Below are positions 29,432 to 37,250 of a stretch of 64,000 nucleotides of DNA, piece after piece; position 1 is the first letter of the stretch; every line of letters starts with the position of its first letter. The DNA is taken from the IMG/VR virus record IMGVR_UViG_3300042691_007361, positions 1-64,000 of that record; one strand, written 5' to 3'. A program made the position numbers and the translations under genes. Under the pieces are notes generated by a model. The model ran no database searches, was not told the origin of the DNA, and saw only the letters and a list, made by a program, of their open reading frames with translations. This DNA comes from a virus.

Positions 29432-29686
29432 ATGGTTTTGGAAAAGACACACAGACTAATATTAAAAAATGATGATGAGAATAGCTATCTATTTGTGATA
29501 GCTGCTCTTATGAGATATTGTAGTCACGGTAAAGAACAAGCAGAACAGTGTGCAGTTATTGCACACAATAATGGTAAATGTGATATTACTTCCGGTAACT
29601 TCTTAGATATGATGGAGTTGCAGTCAGAAATGACAGAAATAGGATTAGTAGTAGAATTAGAGGAGTATGAAAGTAGTTTGCATTAA
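29432..29686 (+). CDS. clpS: ClpS-like adaptor protein
   Basis: 84 residues with the ClpS core in order: RLILKNDDENSYLFVIAALM (the ..NDD.....V...L hallmark), an EQAEQCAVIAHNNGKCDI segment (the A..iM..vH..G segment), and a final helix/strand ending GLVVELEE. ClpS delivers N-degron substrates to ClpAP. A phage copy could redirect host proteolysis. The canonical NDD..TPM reads NDDENSY here, so the binding pocket differs. Confidence 0.72.
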   Translation: MVLEKTHRLILKNDDENSYLFVIAALMRYCSHGKEQAEQCAVIAHNNGKCDITSGNFLDMMELQSEMTEIGLVVELEEYESSLH

Positions 29687-29918
29687 TAGTAGTAACCGCC
29701 CAAAGCAGATTCCACCAGAAAAGTGGATTGAAGAGGGAAAGACATATACTGTTATTTCTACTACAGTAATGAACATCCAAAGAAACAAGATAGGATTAAA
29801 GCTAGCAGAAATTGATTTAGGTCAAAGCTGTTTCCCTTATGAATATTTTGATGCGGATAGATTTGCTATGGCTACAGAGACTCCTGTCTTAAAAGAAGCA
29901 GAATTAGAAACTGCTTAG
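29667..29918 (+). CDS. Conserved-looking small protein
   Basis: 83 residues (MKVVCINSSNRPKQIPPEKW). The pattern CIN..N.P..IP...W..EG..Y.V, then GL.L.E..L....F...YF...RFA, recurs in Bacteroidota phages and hosts as I recall it. Likely a small beta-barrel. Overlaps the ClpS-like gene by 20 bases. Confidence 0.65.
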   Translation: MKVVCINSSNRPKQIPPEKWIEEGKTYTVISTTVMNIQRNKIGLKLAEIDLGQSCFPYEYFDADRFAMATETPVLKEAELETA

Positions 29919-29938
29919 TTATAATTAATAATTATAGT

Positions 29939-30130
29939 ATGAAAGAATCACTAAAATCAATTTTAGTAATAGGAATCTATTTGGCAGTAATTGTGGGTTA
30001 TTTTCTAAATATATACAAACTTACACAATGTGATTTTGAACCAAAGTATAGAGCTGAAACCATTAGACTATGTGGAGTTATATTTCCACCAGTTGGAGTA
30101 ATAATAGGATATGTTGACTTAGGTAAATAG
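29939..30130 (+). CDS. Small membrane protein
   Basis: 63 residues with two transmembrane segments (about 7-26 and 44-60) and a short central loop. Unknown role. Two bases from the next gene. Confidence 0.6.
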   Translation: MKESLKSILVIGIYLAVIVGYFLNIYKLTQCDFEPKYRAETIRLCGVIFPPVGVIIGYVDLGK

Positions 30131-30132
30131 TT

Positions 30133-30588
30133 ATGGAATATAAACTAGAAGATGTTATTGAATACTGGAAAAGTATAAAGCCAGAAAAAAGAACAAGAAA
30201 AAGAGTTGCAGTTGACCCAAGAAATTACTTAATGGCTCTTATGTTTTATAAGTTTAATGTTTCAGAAATGGAATTAGAAAGCATTATTGGTATTGACAGG
30301 TCAAGTGTAAATCATTCTAAAAAACATCCATACAGCTTAATTAAAATTAAGGAAGCAGCATTTATGCGTAACACTGTAGATGTAAGAAAACGTTTTCCAT
30401 ATGAGTTTCCTTCTACTGAAAAGATGGAAATAAAAGAGGAAAGGTTTAATAGACCATACTCATATAGAATAAGCTTTGATAGAAAATTATATCACAAAAT
30501 AAAAGCATATTCTAGAGTAAAAGAATGTGATCCAAGAACTGCATTACGTGATTTAATACAAAAAGCACTGGCCTTATGGGAAGAATGA
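30133..30588 (+). CDS. Putative DnaA domain IV-like DNA-binding protein
   Basis: 151 residues. Residues 20-80 contain DPRNYLMALMFYKFNVSEME and IIGIDRSSVNHSKK, which resembles the DnaA C-terminal signature (G..DHTTV-type helix with following basic helix). The last 45 residues (YRISFDRKLYHKIKAYSRVK...TALRDLIQKAL) look like a ribbon-helix-helix. It could bind the phage origin or regulate transcription. The DnaA likeness is a motif match by eye. Confidence 0.5.
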   Translation: MEYKLEDVIEYWKSIKPEKRTRKRVAVDPRNYLMALMFYKFNVSEMELESIIGIDRSSVNHSKKHPYSLIKIKEAAFMRNTVDVRKRFPYEFPSTEKMEIKEERFNRPYSYRISFDRKLYHKIKAYSRVKECDPRTALRDLIQKALALWEE

Positions 30589-30785
30589 AAGAACTGTACA
30601 TGGAGATTAGGGAAGAATATGGAGATGAATTACCTGAAGACTTTAGTCTTGCACAACACCAACTTAAAAAAGAGTTAGAGTATGAAGAATTACGAGAAAT
30701 TGAGGAGAGGCTTAAACAGAGTCAAGCGTCAGTCAATAGAGATGAGAAAAATTCATCTGGAAGCTCTGAGACTAAAAAGATATGA
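30576..30785 (+). CDS. Small acidic protein
   Basis: 69 residues (MGRMKELYMEIREEYGDELP...), charged and helical, Ser-rich tail. Start overlaps the previous stop by 13 bases. A second frame at 30682 overlaps its 3' half. Confidence 0.55.
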   Translation: MGRMKELYMEIREEYGDELPEDFSLAQHQLKKELEYEELREIEERLKQSQASVNRDEKNSSGSSETKKI

Positions 30786-30843
30786 TATATCTAATCTATG
30801 GGTAGATTATGTCAAACCTGTAAATAATGAAGAAGGATGTTAA
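30682..30843 (+). CDS. Possible overlapping gene
   Basis: 53-residue frame (MKNYEKLRRGLNRVKRQSIE...) that overlaps 104 bases of the preceding gene in another frame and reaches the start of the next one (GGATGTTAA). Without it there is a 51-base gap. Basic, with IHLEALRLKRYDISNLWVDY. Real gene or chance frame; the end-to-start overlap favours real. Confidence 0.45.
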   Translation: MKNYEKLRRGLNRVKRQSIEMRKIHLEALRLKRYDISNLWVDYVKPVNNEEGC

Positions 30844-31370
30844 AAGCTATTTTTGATACAAAAACTATCTTGCTGTACATAACTGCTATTGTAGGCTTGT
30901 TCTTTATTGTAACTCTATTATCATTTATGGAGAGTCCAAAAGTGGTATATGTGCCACAGAAAGAGAAAGTCTACATAGTAGAGTACAGAGATAAACCTGA
31001 TAAGTTTACTAAGGAAAAACTGATTCAATATCTCAAAGATTTGAATATTAAATACCCTGAAGTTGTTTATGCACAAGCAGTTATGGAGTCTGGTAACTTT
31101 ACATCAAAAAAGTTTAGAGATGATAATAACCTGTTTGGTATGAGGAAAGCAAAGAGTAGATGTACTGTTGCATTAGAGGGTGGTACATATGCAAAGTTTA
31201 AAACATGGAGAGAATCTGTAATTGACTATGCATTATACCAAACTACTTTTGTAAAGAAGATTAAATCACAGAGTGAATACATTAATCACCTTGCAGAAAA
31301 CTATGCAACAGGTAAAGCTTACAAGGGTCATTTAATAAAAATGATTGAACAAGTAGAAAAAGAGTTTTAA
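30837..31370 (+). CDS. Membrane-anchored glucosaminidase-type wall hydrolase
   Basis: 177 residues. A transmembrane helix (about residues 10-32), a linker VVYVPQKEKVYIVEYRDKP, then a glucosaminidase/FlgJ-type domain: YAQAVMESGNFTSKKF (catalytic Glu in ESGNF near residue 85), NNLFGMR, and TWRESVIDYALYQ. This family cuts the peptidoglycan glycan strand. Its place in the replication block rather than beside the lysis genes is unusual, so it may act in remodelling rather than lysis. Confidence 0.75.
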   Translation: MLKAIFDTKTILLYITAIVGLFFIVTLLSFMESPKVVYVPQKEKVYIVEYRDKPDKFTKEKLIQYLKDLNIKYPEVVYAQAVMESGNFTSKKFRDDNNLFGMRKAKSRCTVALEGGTYAKFKTWRESVIDYALYQTTFVKKIKSQSEYINHLAENYATGKAYKGHLIKMIEQVEKEF

Positions 31371-31372
31371 TT

Positions 31373-31567
31373 ATGAAGCACTTTCTCAAATATCTAATAG
31401 TATGGATTAGTCAGAACCTATCTATTCCTTTTTGGATGGTAGGTCACATACACTTGATGACTAATATATATGAGGATATTATAGAGATTGTTGCTTCTTG
31501 TGGTATGAACTTGATTGTTGCTGCTGGATTTATTATTGATTATTTAGAACAAAGAAAAATGAAATAA
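31373..31567 (+). CDS. Small membrane protein
   Basis: 64 residues with two hydrophobic segments (about 5-25 and 40-57) and a basic start and end. Two bases after the wall hydrolase. Unknown. Confidence 0.6.
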   Translation: MKHFLKYLIVWISQNLSIPFWMVGHIHLMTNIYEDIIEIVASCGMNLIVAAGFIIDYLEQRKMK

Positions 31568-31568
31568 T

Positions 31569-31703
31569 ATGGAATTTTTAATTGGATTTGTTACTGGTGC
31601 TGTTATTACTGGTGCTATAGCAATGAGACTCAAGGTAGAGTTTATGAAAGGTATTGAAAAGTTGAAAGACTTTGATACTTGGAAAGAATGGAGAAATGAA
31701 TAA
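31569..31703 (+). CDS. Tiny membrane protein
   Basis: 44 residues. N-terminal glycine-zipper-like transmembrane helix (MEFLIGFVTGAVITGAIAM) then a polar helix (MKGIEKLKDFDTWKEWRNE). Follows the previous gene after a single base. Confidence 0.55.
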   Translation: MEFLIGFVTGAVITGAIAMRLKVEFMKGIEKLKDFDTWKEWRNE

Positions 31704-31712
31704 AACAAAGTA

Positions 31713-32081
31713 ATGAGAGGTATATTAACTAAAACTTATGAAAAGTGGGTCATGATCTATAATGAGAAAGAACCTACTGGAGAAATTATTGGAAAATCTG
31801 TACCAGTTCATCCAGATGATTGTTGGATAAATGACTGCGATGGTAATGAAGGTACAGAATATGAGTTTGAGATTGATAAGACTATTAAATTAGACTCACT
31901 TGGTATGAGGTATACTGAATTAACAGCAAAGCTATTACATAGAGTAATTGAAGAAGAGGAAAGAGATCTATGGATTGATATTTACCACAAAGTAAAAAGA
32001 ACTGGTAATGAAACAGTCTATGATGTATTTCTTTGGCTGAAAGAAAATTATCAACCACCAATTATAAGGAAAAAAGTATGA
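31713..32081 (+). CDS. Conserved-looking phage protein
   Basis: 122 residues. Starts MRGILTKTYEKWVMIY with ..VPVHPDDCW and EYEFEIDKTI, a small beta-barrel pattern (GILTKT..GW.V......HP.D) I recall from many Bacteroidota phages. Helical C-terminal extension. Function unknown; overlaps the next start. Confidence 0.65.
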   Translation: MRGILTKTYEKWVMIYNEKEPTGEIIGKSVPVHPDDCWINDCDGNEGTEYEFEIDKTIKLDSLGMRYTELTAKLLHRVIEEEERDLWIDIYHKVKRTGNETVYDVFLWLKENYQPPIIRKKV

Positions 32082-32515
32082 AGACTATAAGTTCAAGGAT
32101 CTTTGATACTAAAACTCGTAATCTTTATAGAAACCTGTGTAAGAAAATTGCTACAGAGCATTTTAATATTACACTGGTGTCAGACAGAAACTTTAATTAT
32201 CTTTGGTTCATGTATACTAAAGGTGTACATGCTGGAGAGCCTGCGGATTTTATGATTATGTCAGAAATCAATCTTCTTAAGAATCTAGATATCATCACTG
32301 ATGAACAAATAGAGAACATTACTAAGATGCTGTTATCTGATGACAATGATAATATCTACATTGCTCTAATGAGTATAAAGGCGCTAAGACTAATGAGAAT
32401 TAAGAAACACGGAGACTATAACAATTCAGATAAAGTATCTCCGGAGTTTGTTGAAGCAGCTATGACTTACTCACAGTTTATTACACCTACAACAACCAAA
32501 TTAGTTGAAAAATGA
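32078..32515 (+). CDS. Hypothetical helical protein
   Basis: 145 residues from the ATG at 32078 (MKTISSRIFDTKTRNLYRNL). Contains a LLSDDNDNIYIALMSIKAL segment also seen in the gene at 40152 (VSSDTDNGYLAFKAIEA) and in the protein at 43078 (FKSSDTDNHVLAMEIM), suggesting a shared module. Function unknown. Confidence 0.62.
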   Translation: MKTISSRIFDTKTRNLYRNLCKKIATEHFNITLVSDRNFNYLWFMYTKGVHAGEPADFMIMSEINLLKNLDIITDEQIENITKMLLSDDNDNIYIALMSIKALRLMRIKKHGDYNNSDKVSPEFVEAAMTYSQFITPTTTKLVEK

Positions 32516-32769
32516 TAAGAGAACAAGAGTTAATTGAAGAAGGATTTGAAAGAGTTGATGTATTAACATCAGAAAGTGGTAATGAAAATGACTACCACCA
32601 CTATCAGTTAGTATTGAATCCAGAGTTTACACTTATAAGTGAGGCCAGTGATGAAATCAATAACAATCAGTGGAATGTGTACTGCTATGAAATTGATGTA
32701 ACAATTAAAGACATAGAAGATATACAAACTCTAATTGCCCTTCATCAAAAGTGGAAAAAGAATAGCTAA
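32512..32769 (+). CDS. Hypothetical protein
   Basis: 85 residues (MIREQELIEEGFERVDVLTS...), acidic alpha/beta with HHYQLVLNPEFTLISEA then WNVYCYEID, a pattern of small phage beta-sheet proteins (..G...Y......L.....E....W.V..........). Overlaps both neighbours. Confidence 0.6.
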   Translation: MIREQELIEEGFERVDVLTSESGNENDYHHYQLVLNPEFTLISEASDEINNNQWNVYCYEIDVTIKDIEDIQTLIALHQKWKKNS

Positions 32770-33119
32770 TGTTTACAGGTAAACTTGTGAAGAAGGATGG
32801 CAAACTTGTCTACCCTAATTCAAAAGACAAAACTCTCTATGAGATCTTTATTAAGAATCTCAAGGAAGGAGAGGAACTTGATATTTTTATTAGTATATCC
32901 GGTGTTAAAGCTTCAACAGCACAAATTTCTAAAGTACATACATGTATTAGAGTAATTGCTATGGATCTTGGTTACACCTTTGAGGAGATGAAACTCCTTG
33001 TAAAAGAACAAGCAGGATTAAAAGACAGATCATTTGCTGATTGCAACAAAGATGAGATAACACTAGCTATTGAAGCTTGTAATTGTATTGCGGAAGATAA
33101 TGGTATTAACCTTGGGTAG
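32769..33119 (+). CDS. Possible NinB-like protein
   Basis: 116 residues. The layout FIKNLKEGEELDIFI, ISKVHTCIRVIAMDLGYTFE and a C-terminal helix (EITLAIEACNCIAED) resembles NinB-type recombination proteins (..fi..l.g....v.i....s..Q......i...lGyt.eE..). Weak match, by eye. Its 3' end overlaps the convergent gene by 14 bases. Confidence 0.5.
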   Translation: MFTGKLVKKDGKLVYPNSKDKTLYEIFIKNLKEGEELDIFISISGVKASTAQISKVHTCIRVIAMDLGYTFEEMKLLVKEQAGLKDRSFADCNKDEITLAIEACNCIAEDNGINLG

Positions 33120-33420
33120 GCTGAACATAGCCTTCATCACCAGGTTCTAATATCTCTTTCTCGTCATACAAGTTACTTGCTGTAGCTTGTTTTTCAACTT
33201 CAGCAAGAAATAAGGTAATAGTATGGAATGCTCTTTCCCAGTCATCCATTTCTTCAAACTTACCTTCCATTATCTTTTTAAGTGAAGCTTCTTTAGATTC
33301 ATTATTTTCCTTTTGATTAAAAAGGTAAAATAAAACAGACTTCACCATTAGATAGTAATTCTTGTTTACTTTGATTTCAACAAGTGCATCATCTTTGAGT
33401 TCTTTAACTTTTACTGCCAT
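33106..33420 (-). CDS. Lone minus-strand hypothetical protein
   Basis: 104 residues (MAVKVKELKDDALVEIKVNK...). Acidic and helical, with WERAFHTITLFLAEVEKQAT. It is the only leftward gene within the rightward early/replication block. A TATATTTG box lies 5 bases before its ATG, so it has its own promoter with almost no leader. Similar small proteins occur near tail genes in some phages. Function unknown. Confidence 0.62.
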   Translation of the reverse strand: MAVKVKELKDDALVEIKVNKNYYLMVKSVLFYLFNQKENNESKEASLKKIMEGKFEEMDDWERAFHTITLFLAEVEKQATASNLYDEKEILEPGDEGYVQPTQG

Positions 33421-33425
33421 AACAC

Positions 33426-33433
33426 AAATATAA
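33426..33433 (-). promoter_or_regulatory. Host-type -7 box for the lone minus-strand gene
   Basis: Minus strand TATATTTG, then TGTT? spacing of about five bases to the ATG. Transcription would begin at or next to the start codon. Confidence 0.5.
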
Positions 33434-33438
33434 AAATT

Positions 33439-34152
33439 ATGAGTGATAAACTTGATATTGAAGAGATAAAAGAAAAAGTATATGCTAAACTTGAACCTTC
33501 AGGCTGGGCAAGAGTGCTTAGAGGATTTATCTATAGTAAAGACTTTGAGACAATAATTCTTACTCTGGCAAAACAAGCTAGAGATGGTAAGAGGTTTACT
33601 CCTACTATGAAGAATTGGTTCAGAGCTTTTGAGGAATGTTCCTATAGTGAGCTTAAAGTAATTATTGTTGGTCAGGATCCATACCCGGGACTTAATCAAG
33701 CTGATGGAATTGCATTTAGTCTAAGTACTGCAGAAGAGATGCAACCTAGTCTTAAGTATATGCTAGAAGAAATAAACAGAACTGTTTATAATGGTGTCAA
33801 TGCTTCTAGAGATATGGACTTAAAACGCTGGTCTAATCAAGGTGTGTTAATGTTAAACTCAGCTTTGACAACATCAGTTGGTAAGATAGGTCAGCATTAT
33901 TTAGTATGGAGACCTTTTCTTGCTTATCTGTTTGACTGGTTAACCTGGAATAACAACGGTCTCGTGTATATCTATATGGGTAAAAAAGCAGAAGAATGGT
34001 CAGATAGTGTTAATGATAATAACTACAAGTTTTTTGTTACACATCCAGCTAGTGCTTCCTATAATCATTTAGATCAATGGGACTCCAAAAAAGTTTTTGA
34101 ACAAACAAAGGAGATTTTGCAGAAGAATTATAACTTTGATATTGAATGGTAA
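33439..34152 (+). CDS. ung: Uracil-DNA glycosylase, family 1
   Basis: 237 residues. Family 1 landmarks in order: VIIVGQDPYPGLNQADGIAF near residue 75 (catalytic Asp in GQDPY), PSLKYMLEEINR, WSNQGVLMLNSALTTSVGKI, and THPASASYN (equivalent of HPSPLS, catalytic His). GQDPYP and HPAS are small departures from GQDPYH and HPSP. The enzyme removes uracil from DNA. It starts the replication cluster. Confidence 0.9.
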   Translation: MSDKLDIEEIKEKVYAKLEPSGWARVLRGFIYSKDFETIILTLAKQARDGKRFTPTMKNWFRAFEECSYSELKVIIVGQDPYPGLNQADGIAFSLSTAEEMQPSLKYMLEEINRTVYNGVNASRDMDLKRWSNQGVLMLNSALTTSVGKIGQHYLVWRPFLAYLFDWLTWNNNGLVYIYMGKKAEEWSDSVNDNNYKFFVTHPASASYNHLDQWDSKKVFEQTKEILQKNYNFDIEW

Positions 34153-34153
34153 T

Positions 34154-34747
34154 ATGGAGGAGATATTTTTTAAAACAATAAGTCTCGGACTCACACCAAA
34201 TTCCTTGTATATTCTTTATTGTATTGGTAAAAACAATGTACCAAGCTCAACAGTAAACTCTAGCATAGAGATGGCTAGATTGACTACAGGAGAATGGTTG
34301 ATAGATGGTAAACCTTCTGGTAAGGCAATACTATTGATTCAAGAGTTAGACAAGTATTTTAAGACTAGTAAAAAGAAGACATCAGCTAATATAATGGGTG
34401 ATGATTTCTTTACTAGAATTGAGGAATATTTGGAAATTTTTCCTAAATTTAAACTTCCAAGCAACAAGTATGCTAGGTCTGATAAGAAGAATTTAGAGAA
34501 CAACTTTAGATGGTTCTTTGAGACTCACAGCTATGATTGGGATACTATAATCAATGCTACAAAAATGTACGTTGATGAGTATGAAAGACAAGGATACAAG
34601 TATATGAGAACTTCTCAGTATTTTATCCGGAAGCTTAATCCAGCAGAAAAGACATTTGAGTCTGAGCTAGCAAACTATTGTGAAGTTTATTTGAATGGTA
34701 GTGATGATTATGGGCATGATTCTCATTTTAAAGAAAAAGTAGTATGA
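34154..34747 (+). CDS. Hypothetical protein, possible helicase loader
   Basis: 197 residues from the ATG at 34154 (MEEIFFKTISLGLTPNSLYI). The N-terminal part reads like a winged-helix (LTPNSLYILYCIGKN, MARLTTGEWLI). The C-terminal half is helical (NNFRWFFETHSYDWDTIINA). Genes just before phage DnaB-type helicases often encode loaders or initiators, so this is a positional guess. Confidence 0.55.
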   Translation: MEEIFFKTISLGLTPNSLYILYCIGKNNVPSSTVNSSIEMARLTTGEWLIDGKPSGKAILLIQELDKYFKTSKKKTSANIMGDDFFTRIEEYLEIFPKFKLPSNKYARSDKKNLENNFRWFFETHSYDWDTIINATKMYVDEYERQGYKYMRTSQYFIRKLNPAEKTFESELANYCEVYLNGSDDYGHDSHFKEKVV

Positions 34748-34920
34748 TTGATAAACTTAAGCTTCTGTGCCTAGCTATAATGGGCACAATGATAGGATAT
34801 GGTTTTTCCAAAATCCTAATTCCTGAGATTTCTTTCTTTAAGTACTTTGCTATTGAAGCAGTGATAACTCTACTGCATGCATTGTATGAAAGAACAAAGG
34901 CCAAGACAAGAAATATTTAG
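34744..34920 (+). CDS. Small membrane protein
   Basis: 58 residues (MIDKLKLLCLAIMGTMIGYG...), two hydrophobic segments and a basic tail. Overlaps the previous gene by four bases. Unknown. Confidence 0.6.
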   Translation: MIDKLKLLCLAIMGTMIGYGFSKILIPEISFFKYFAIEAVITLLHALYERTKAKTRNI

Positions 34921-34926
34921 TGGTTT

Positions 34927-35937
34927 ATGGATAATCAAAAGAAGGCTGCTCCTAAGAAAAAATGGAATAGTCAAAGAGAGGGTTTTCAAGATTCTCTAAA
35001 ATATCTACAGGGCAGAATGCATGGGCATATAAAGAGTCTTAGAACTCCATGGCCTAAGTTTAATGATGCTACTACAGATGGAATAGAGTGGAATACACTC
35101 ACTGTTATAGGCGGAAGACCGGCTAGTGGTAAGACACTGATTGCAGAACAGATTGTTAGGGAATCATTTCCTCTCAATCCAGGTGAGAACTTTAGAGTTC
35201 TGCAGTTTCAGTTTGAGATGCTAGCAAGAACCTCTGCAATACGTGAGTATTCCAGTGTTATTGGAAGGTCTTACAAGTACTTGTGTAGTGCTGATGGAAA
35301 ACTAAGTGATGCTGATTTACAAAGATGTTATGATTACGCAAAAGAAAAGATAAAATATCCAATTGATGTAGTAGAAACTCCGTGTACCATAGAGGAATTT
35401 AAGGAGATTGTTAGGGATTACATGCTTTCTAATGCAAGTTATGATTCAGAAGGGAATATGATTATGCCAAAAGTGCTGATTACTATAGATCACTCTTTGT
35501 TGTTTAAGAAAGCTAGCTATGAGAAAGACAAGCATGATATGCTTAATAATCTTGGTGAAGCTTTAACTCTACTCAAAAGACAATATTCATTGTCATTTAT
35601 TGTGCTGAGTCAGCTCAATAGAAACATTGATAATCCAGAGAGAAGTGAAGAGGGTAAGTATGGTAATTATGTACTTGAGTCTGATTTATTCGGGGCTGAT
35701 GCTCTGTTACAGCATGCTGATACTGTTATAGGTATCAATAGACCTGCTAAACAGAAGATTAGGTTTTATGGCCCTGATAGGTATGTGATTGAAGATGATA
35801 GAGTTATTGTCTTGCACTTTCTGAAATGTAGGAATGGTGATACAAGACTTAGCTTTTTCAGAGCTGAATTTGAAAAGATGAAAATTGTAGAAATGATTAC
35901 ACCTCCTCAACAGGAGAAAAGATTATCAACTAAATGA
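34927..35937 (+). CDS. DnaB-like replicative helicase
   Basis: 336 residues covering only the RecA-like motor domain: Walker A GRPASGKT near residue 65, Walker B LITIDHS near 184, and VLSQLNRNI near 225. The C-terminal part has the HADTVIGINRP and FLKCRNGDTRLSFFRAEFE segments of DnaB. The N-terminal DnaG-interaction domain of full DnaB is missing. Likely the phage replicative helicase, acting with the primase at 37987. Confidence 0.85.
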   Translation: MDNQKKAAPKKKWNSQREGFQDSLKYLQGRMHGHIKSLRTPWPKFNDATTDGIEWNTLTVIGGRPASGKTLIAEQIVRESFPLNPGENFRVLQFQFEMLARTSAIREYSSVIGRSYKYLCSADGKLSDADLQRCYDYAKEKIKYPIDVVETPCTIEEFKEIVRDYMLSNASYDSEGNMIMPKVLITIDHSLLFKKASYEKDKHDMLNNLGEALTLLKRQYSLSFIVLSQLNRNIDNPERSEEGKYGNYVLESDLFGADALLQHADTVIGINRPAKQKIRFYGPDRYVIEDDRVIVLHFLKCRNGDTRLSFFRAEFEKMKIVEMITPPQQEKRLSTK

Positions 35938-35945
35938 TGTAAATT

Positions 35946-36482
35946 ATGAGTTTATCAACTAAAGCAACAAATGTAAACAGACAGGAGAAGACTGAGGAGT
36001 TGCTCAAACATCATGATTGGAAGTTTAAGTTAATGCAAGATGAGAACCCTTTATTTATTCCTAAGTGTGCTTATATACCTAAAGGTATGAATGAGACACA
36101 TATTGGCTTCTTTCAAAGTGAAGTCAAAAAAGGTAGGGATATCTATACTGAGTTCACTAGCATTGACCTAGAACCTGAAGATCCTGAGAGAGCACTCTAC
36201 AAGTGGAGATTTAATCCTCATTATGATGAGGAGTATGAACGTACTGAACCAGGTACAAATGGTCATTTTAGATATTTAATACCAGTATCTGAGTTAGTAA
36301 AGATTGAGTTTGAGAAGGAAGAACCTACTCAAGCTACATTGTTCCCAGACTTTGATGAGATTATGGATCCTGATCAAGATGCACCGTTTAATCAAATTAC
36401 TCTACGTGATTTGGCAGCTATCATGCTAAGTAAACCGGTGAGTCACAAACAATGGTTAAATGAAATTATTAAATCAAAGTAA
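35946..36482 (+). CDS. Hypothetical replication-cluster protein
   Basis: 178 residues (MSLSTKATNVNRQEKTEELL...), acidic, no clear fold by eye. Lies between the helicase and Sak4-like genes with short spacers, so a DNA-metabolism role is inferred only from position. Confidence 0.6.
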   Translation: MSLSTKATNVNRQEKTEELLKHHDWKFKLMQDENPLFIPKCAYIPKGMNETHIGFFQSEVKKGRDIYTEFTSIDLEPEDPERALYKWRFNPHYDEEYERTEPGTNGHFRYLIPVSELVKIEFEKEEPTQATLFPDFDEIMDPDQDAPFNQITLRDLAAIMLSKPVSHKQWLNEIIKSK

Positions 36483-36484
36483 TC

Positions 36485-37234
36485 ATGGGAATAGTATTGC
36501 CAACTACAAAGGTGGCTCCAGAATGTAAGAGCCCCAAAAATCTGATTATCTTCTCAAAGCCAAAGATTGGTAAGACAAGTCTATTAAGTACTCTTGATAA
36601 CTGTCTTATTCTTGACTTAGAAGGAGGTACTAAGTATCTTAATGCAATGAAGGTTGAAGCTAAGAGCTTTGAGGATCTCAAAGAAATTGGTAAAGCAATC
36701 AAAGATGCGGGTAATCCGTACAAGTATATTGCTGTAGATACTATAACTGCATTAGAGGAGATGATAATTCCTTATGCAGAAATGCTTTATTCAAAAGCTC
36801 CAATGGGTAAAAACTGGTTTAATCCAGGCGGTGGTAAAGAGAAATATGGTAACATTCTTGGCTTGCCAGAGGGTGCAGGATATTTCTGGACACGTCAGGC
36901 TTTTACCAAAGTCATTGATTATATTCTAACATGGGCTCCATACGTAATCTTTGTAGGTCACGTAAAGGATACTCAGTTAGAGAAAGCTGGAGGTACATTT
37001 AATGCCATGGATTTAGATTTAACAGGTAAACTGAAGAGGATTACAACATCCAATTCAGATGCTATTGGTTATCTCTATAGAAAAGGTAATAAAAACATCT
37101 TGAGCTTCAGAACCAATGATGATATATCATGTGGAGCAAGACCAGAGCATCTTAGAAATGAAGAAATAGTAGTTTCTGAGGTTGATGAGAACGGTGAGTA
37201 TAAGACTTACTGGGATAAAATATTTATTGATTAA
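36485..37234 (+). CDS. Sak4-like RecA-family ATPase
   Basis: 249 residues. Walker A SKPKIGKT near residue 25, ILDLEGGTKYL after it, Walker B YIAVDTITALEE near residue 80, then AYVIFVGHVKDTQ-type strand and RITTSNSDAIGYLYRK. This is the AAA_24/Sak4 single-strand annealing family common in phages of this kind. It usually works beside an SSB-type partner, which the next gene may be. Confidence 0.82.
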   Translation: MGIVLPTTKVAPECKSPKNLIIFSKPKIGKTSLLSTLDNCLILDLEGGTKYLNAMKVEAKSFEDLKEIGKAIKDAGNPYKYIAVDTITALEEMIIPYAEMLYSKAPMGKNWFNPGGGKEKYGNILGLPEGAGYFWTRQAFTKVIDYILTWAPYVIFVGHVKDTQLEKAGGTFNAMDLDLTGKLKRITTSNSDAIGYLYRKGNKNILSFRTNDDISCGARPEHLRNEEIVVSEVDENGEYKTYWDKIFID

Positions 37235-37250
37235 TTAAAAACAAAGTAAA

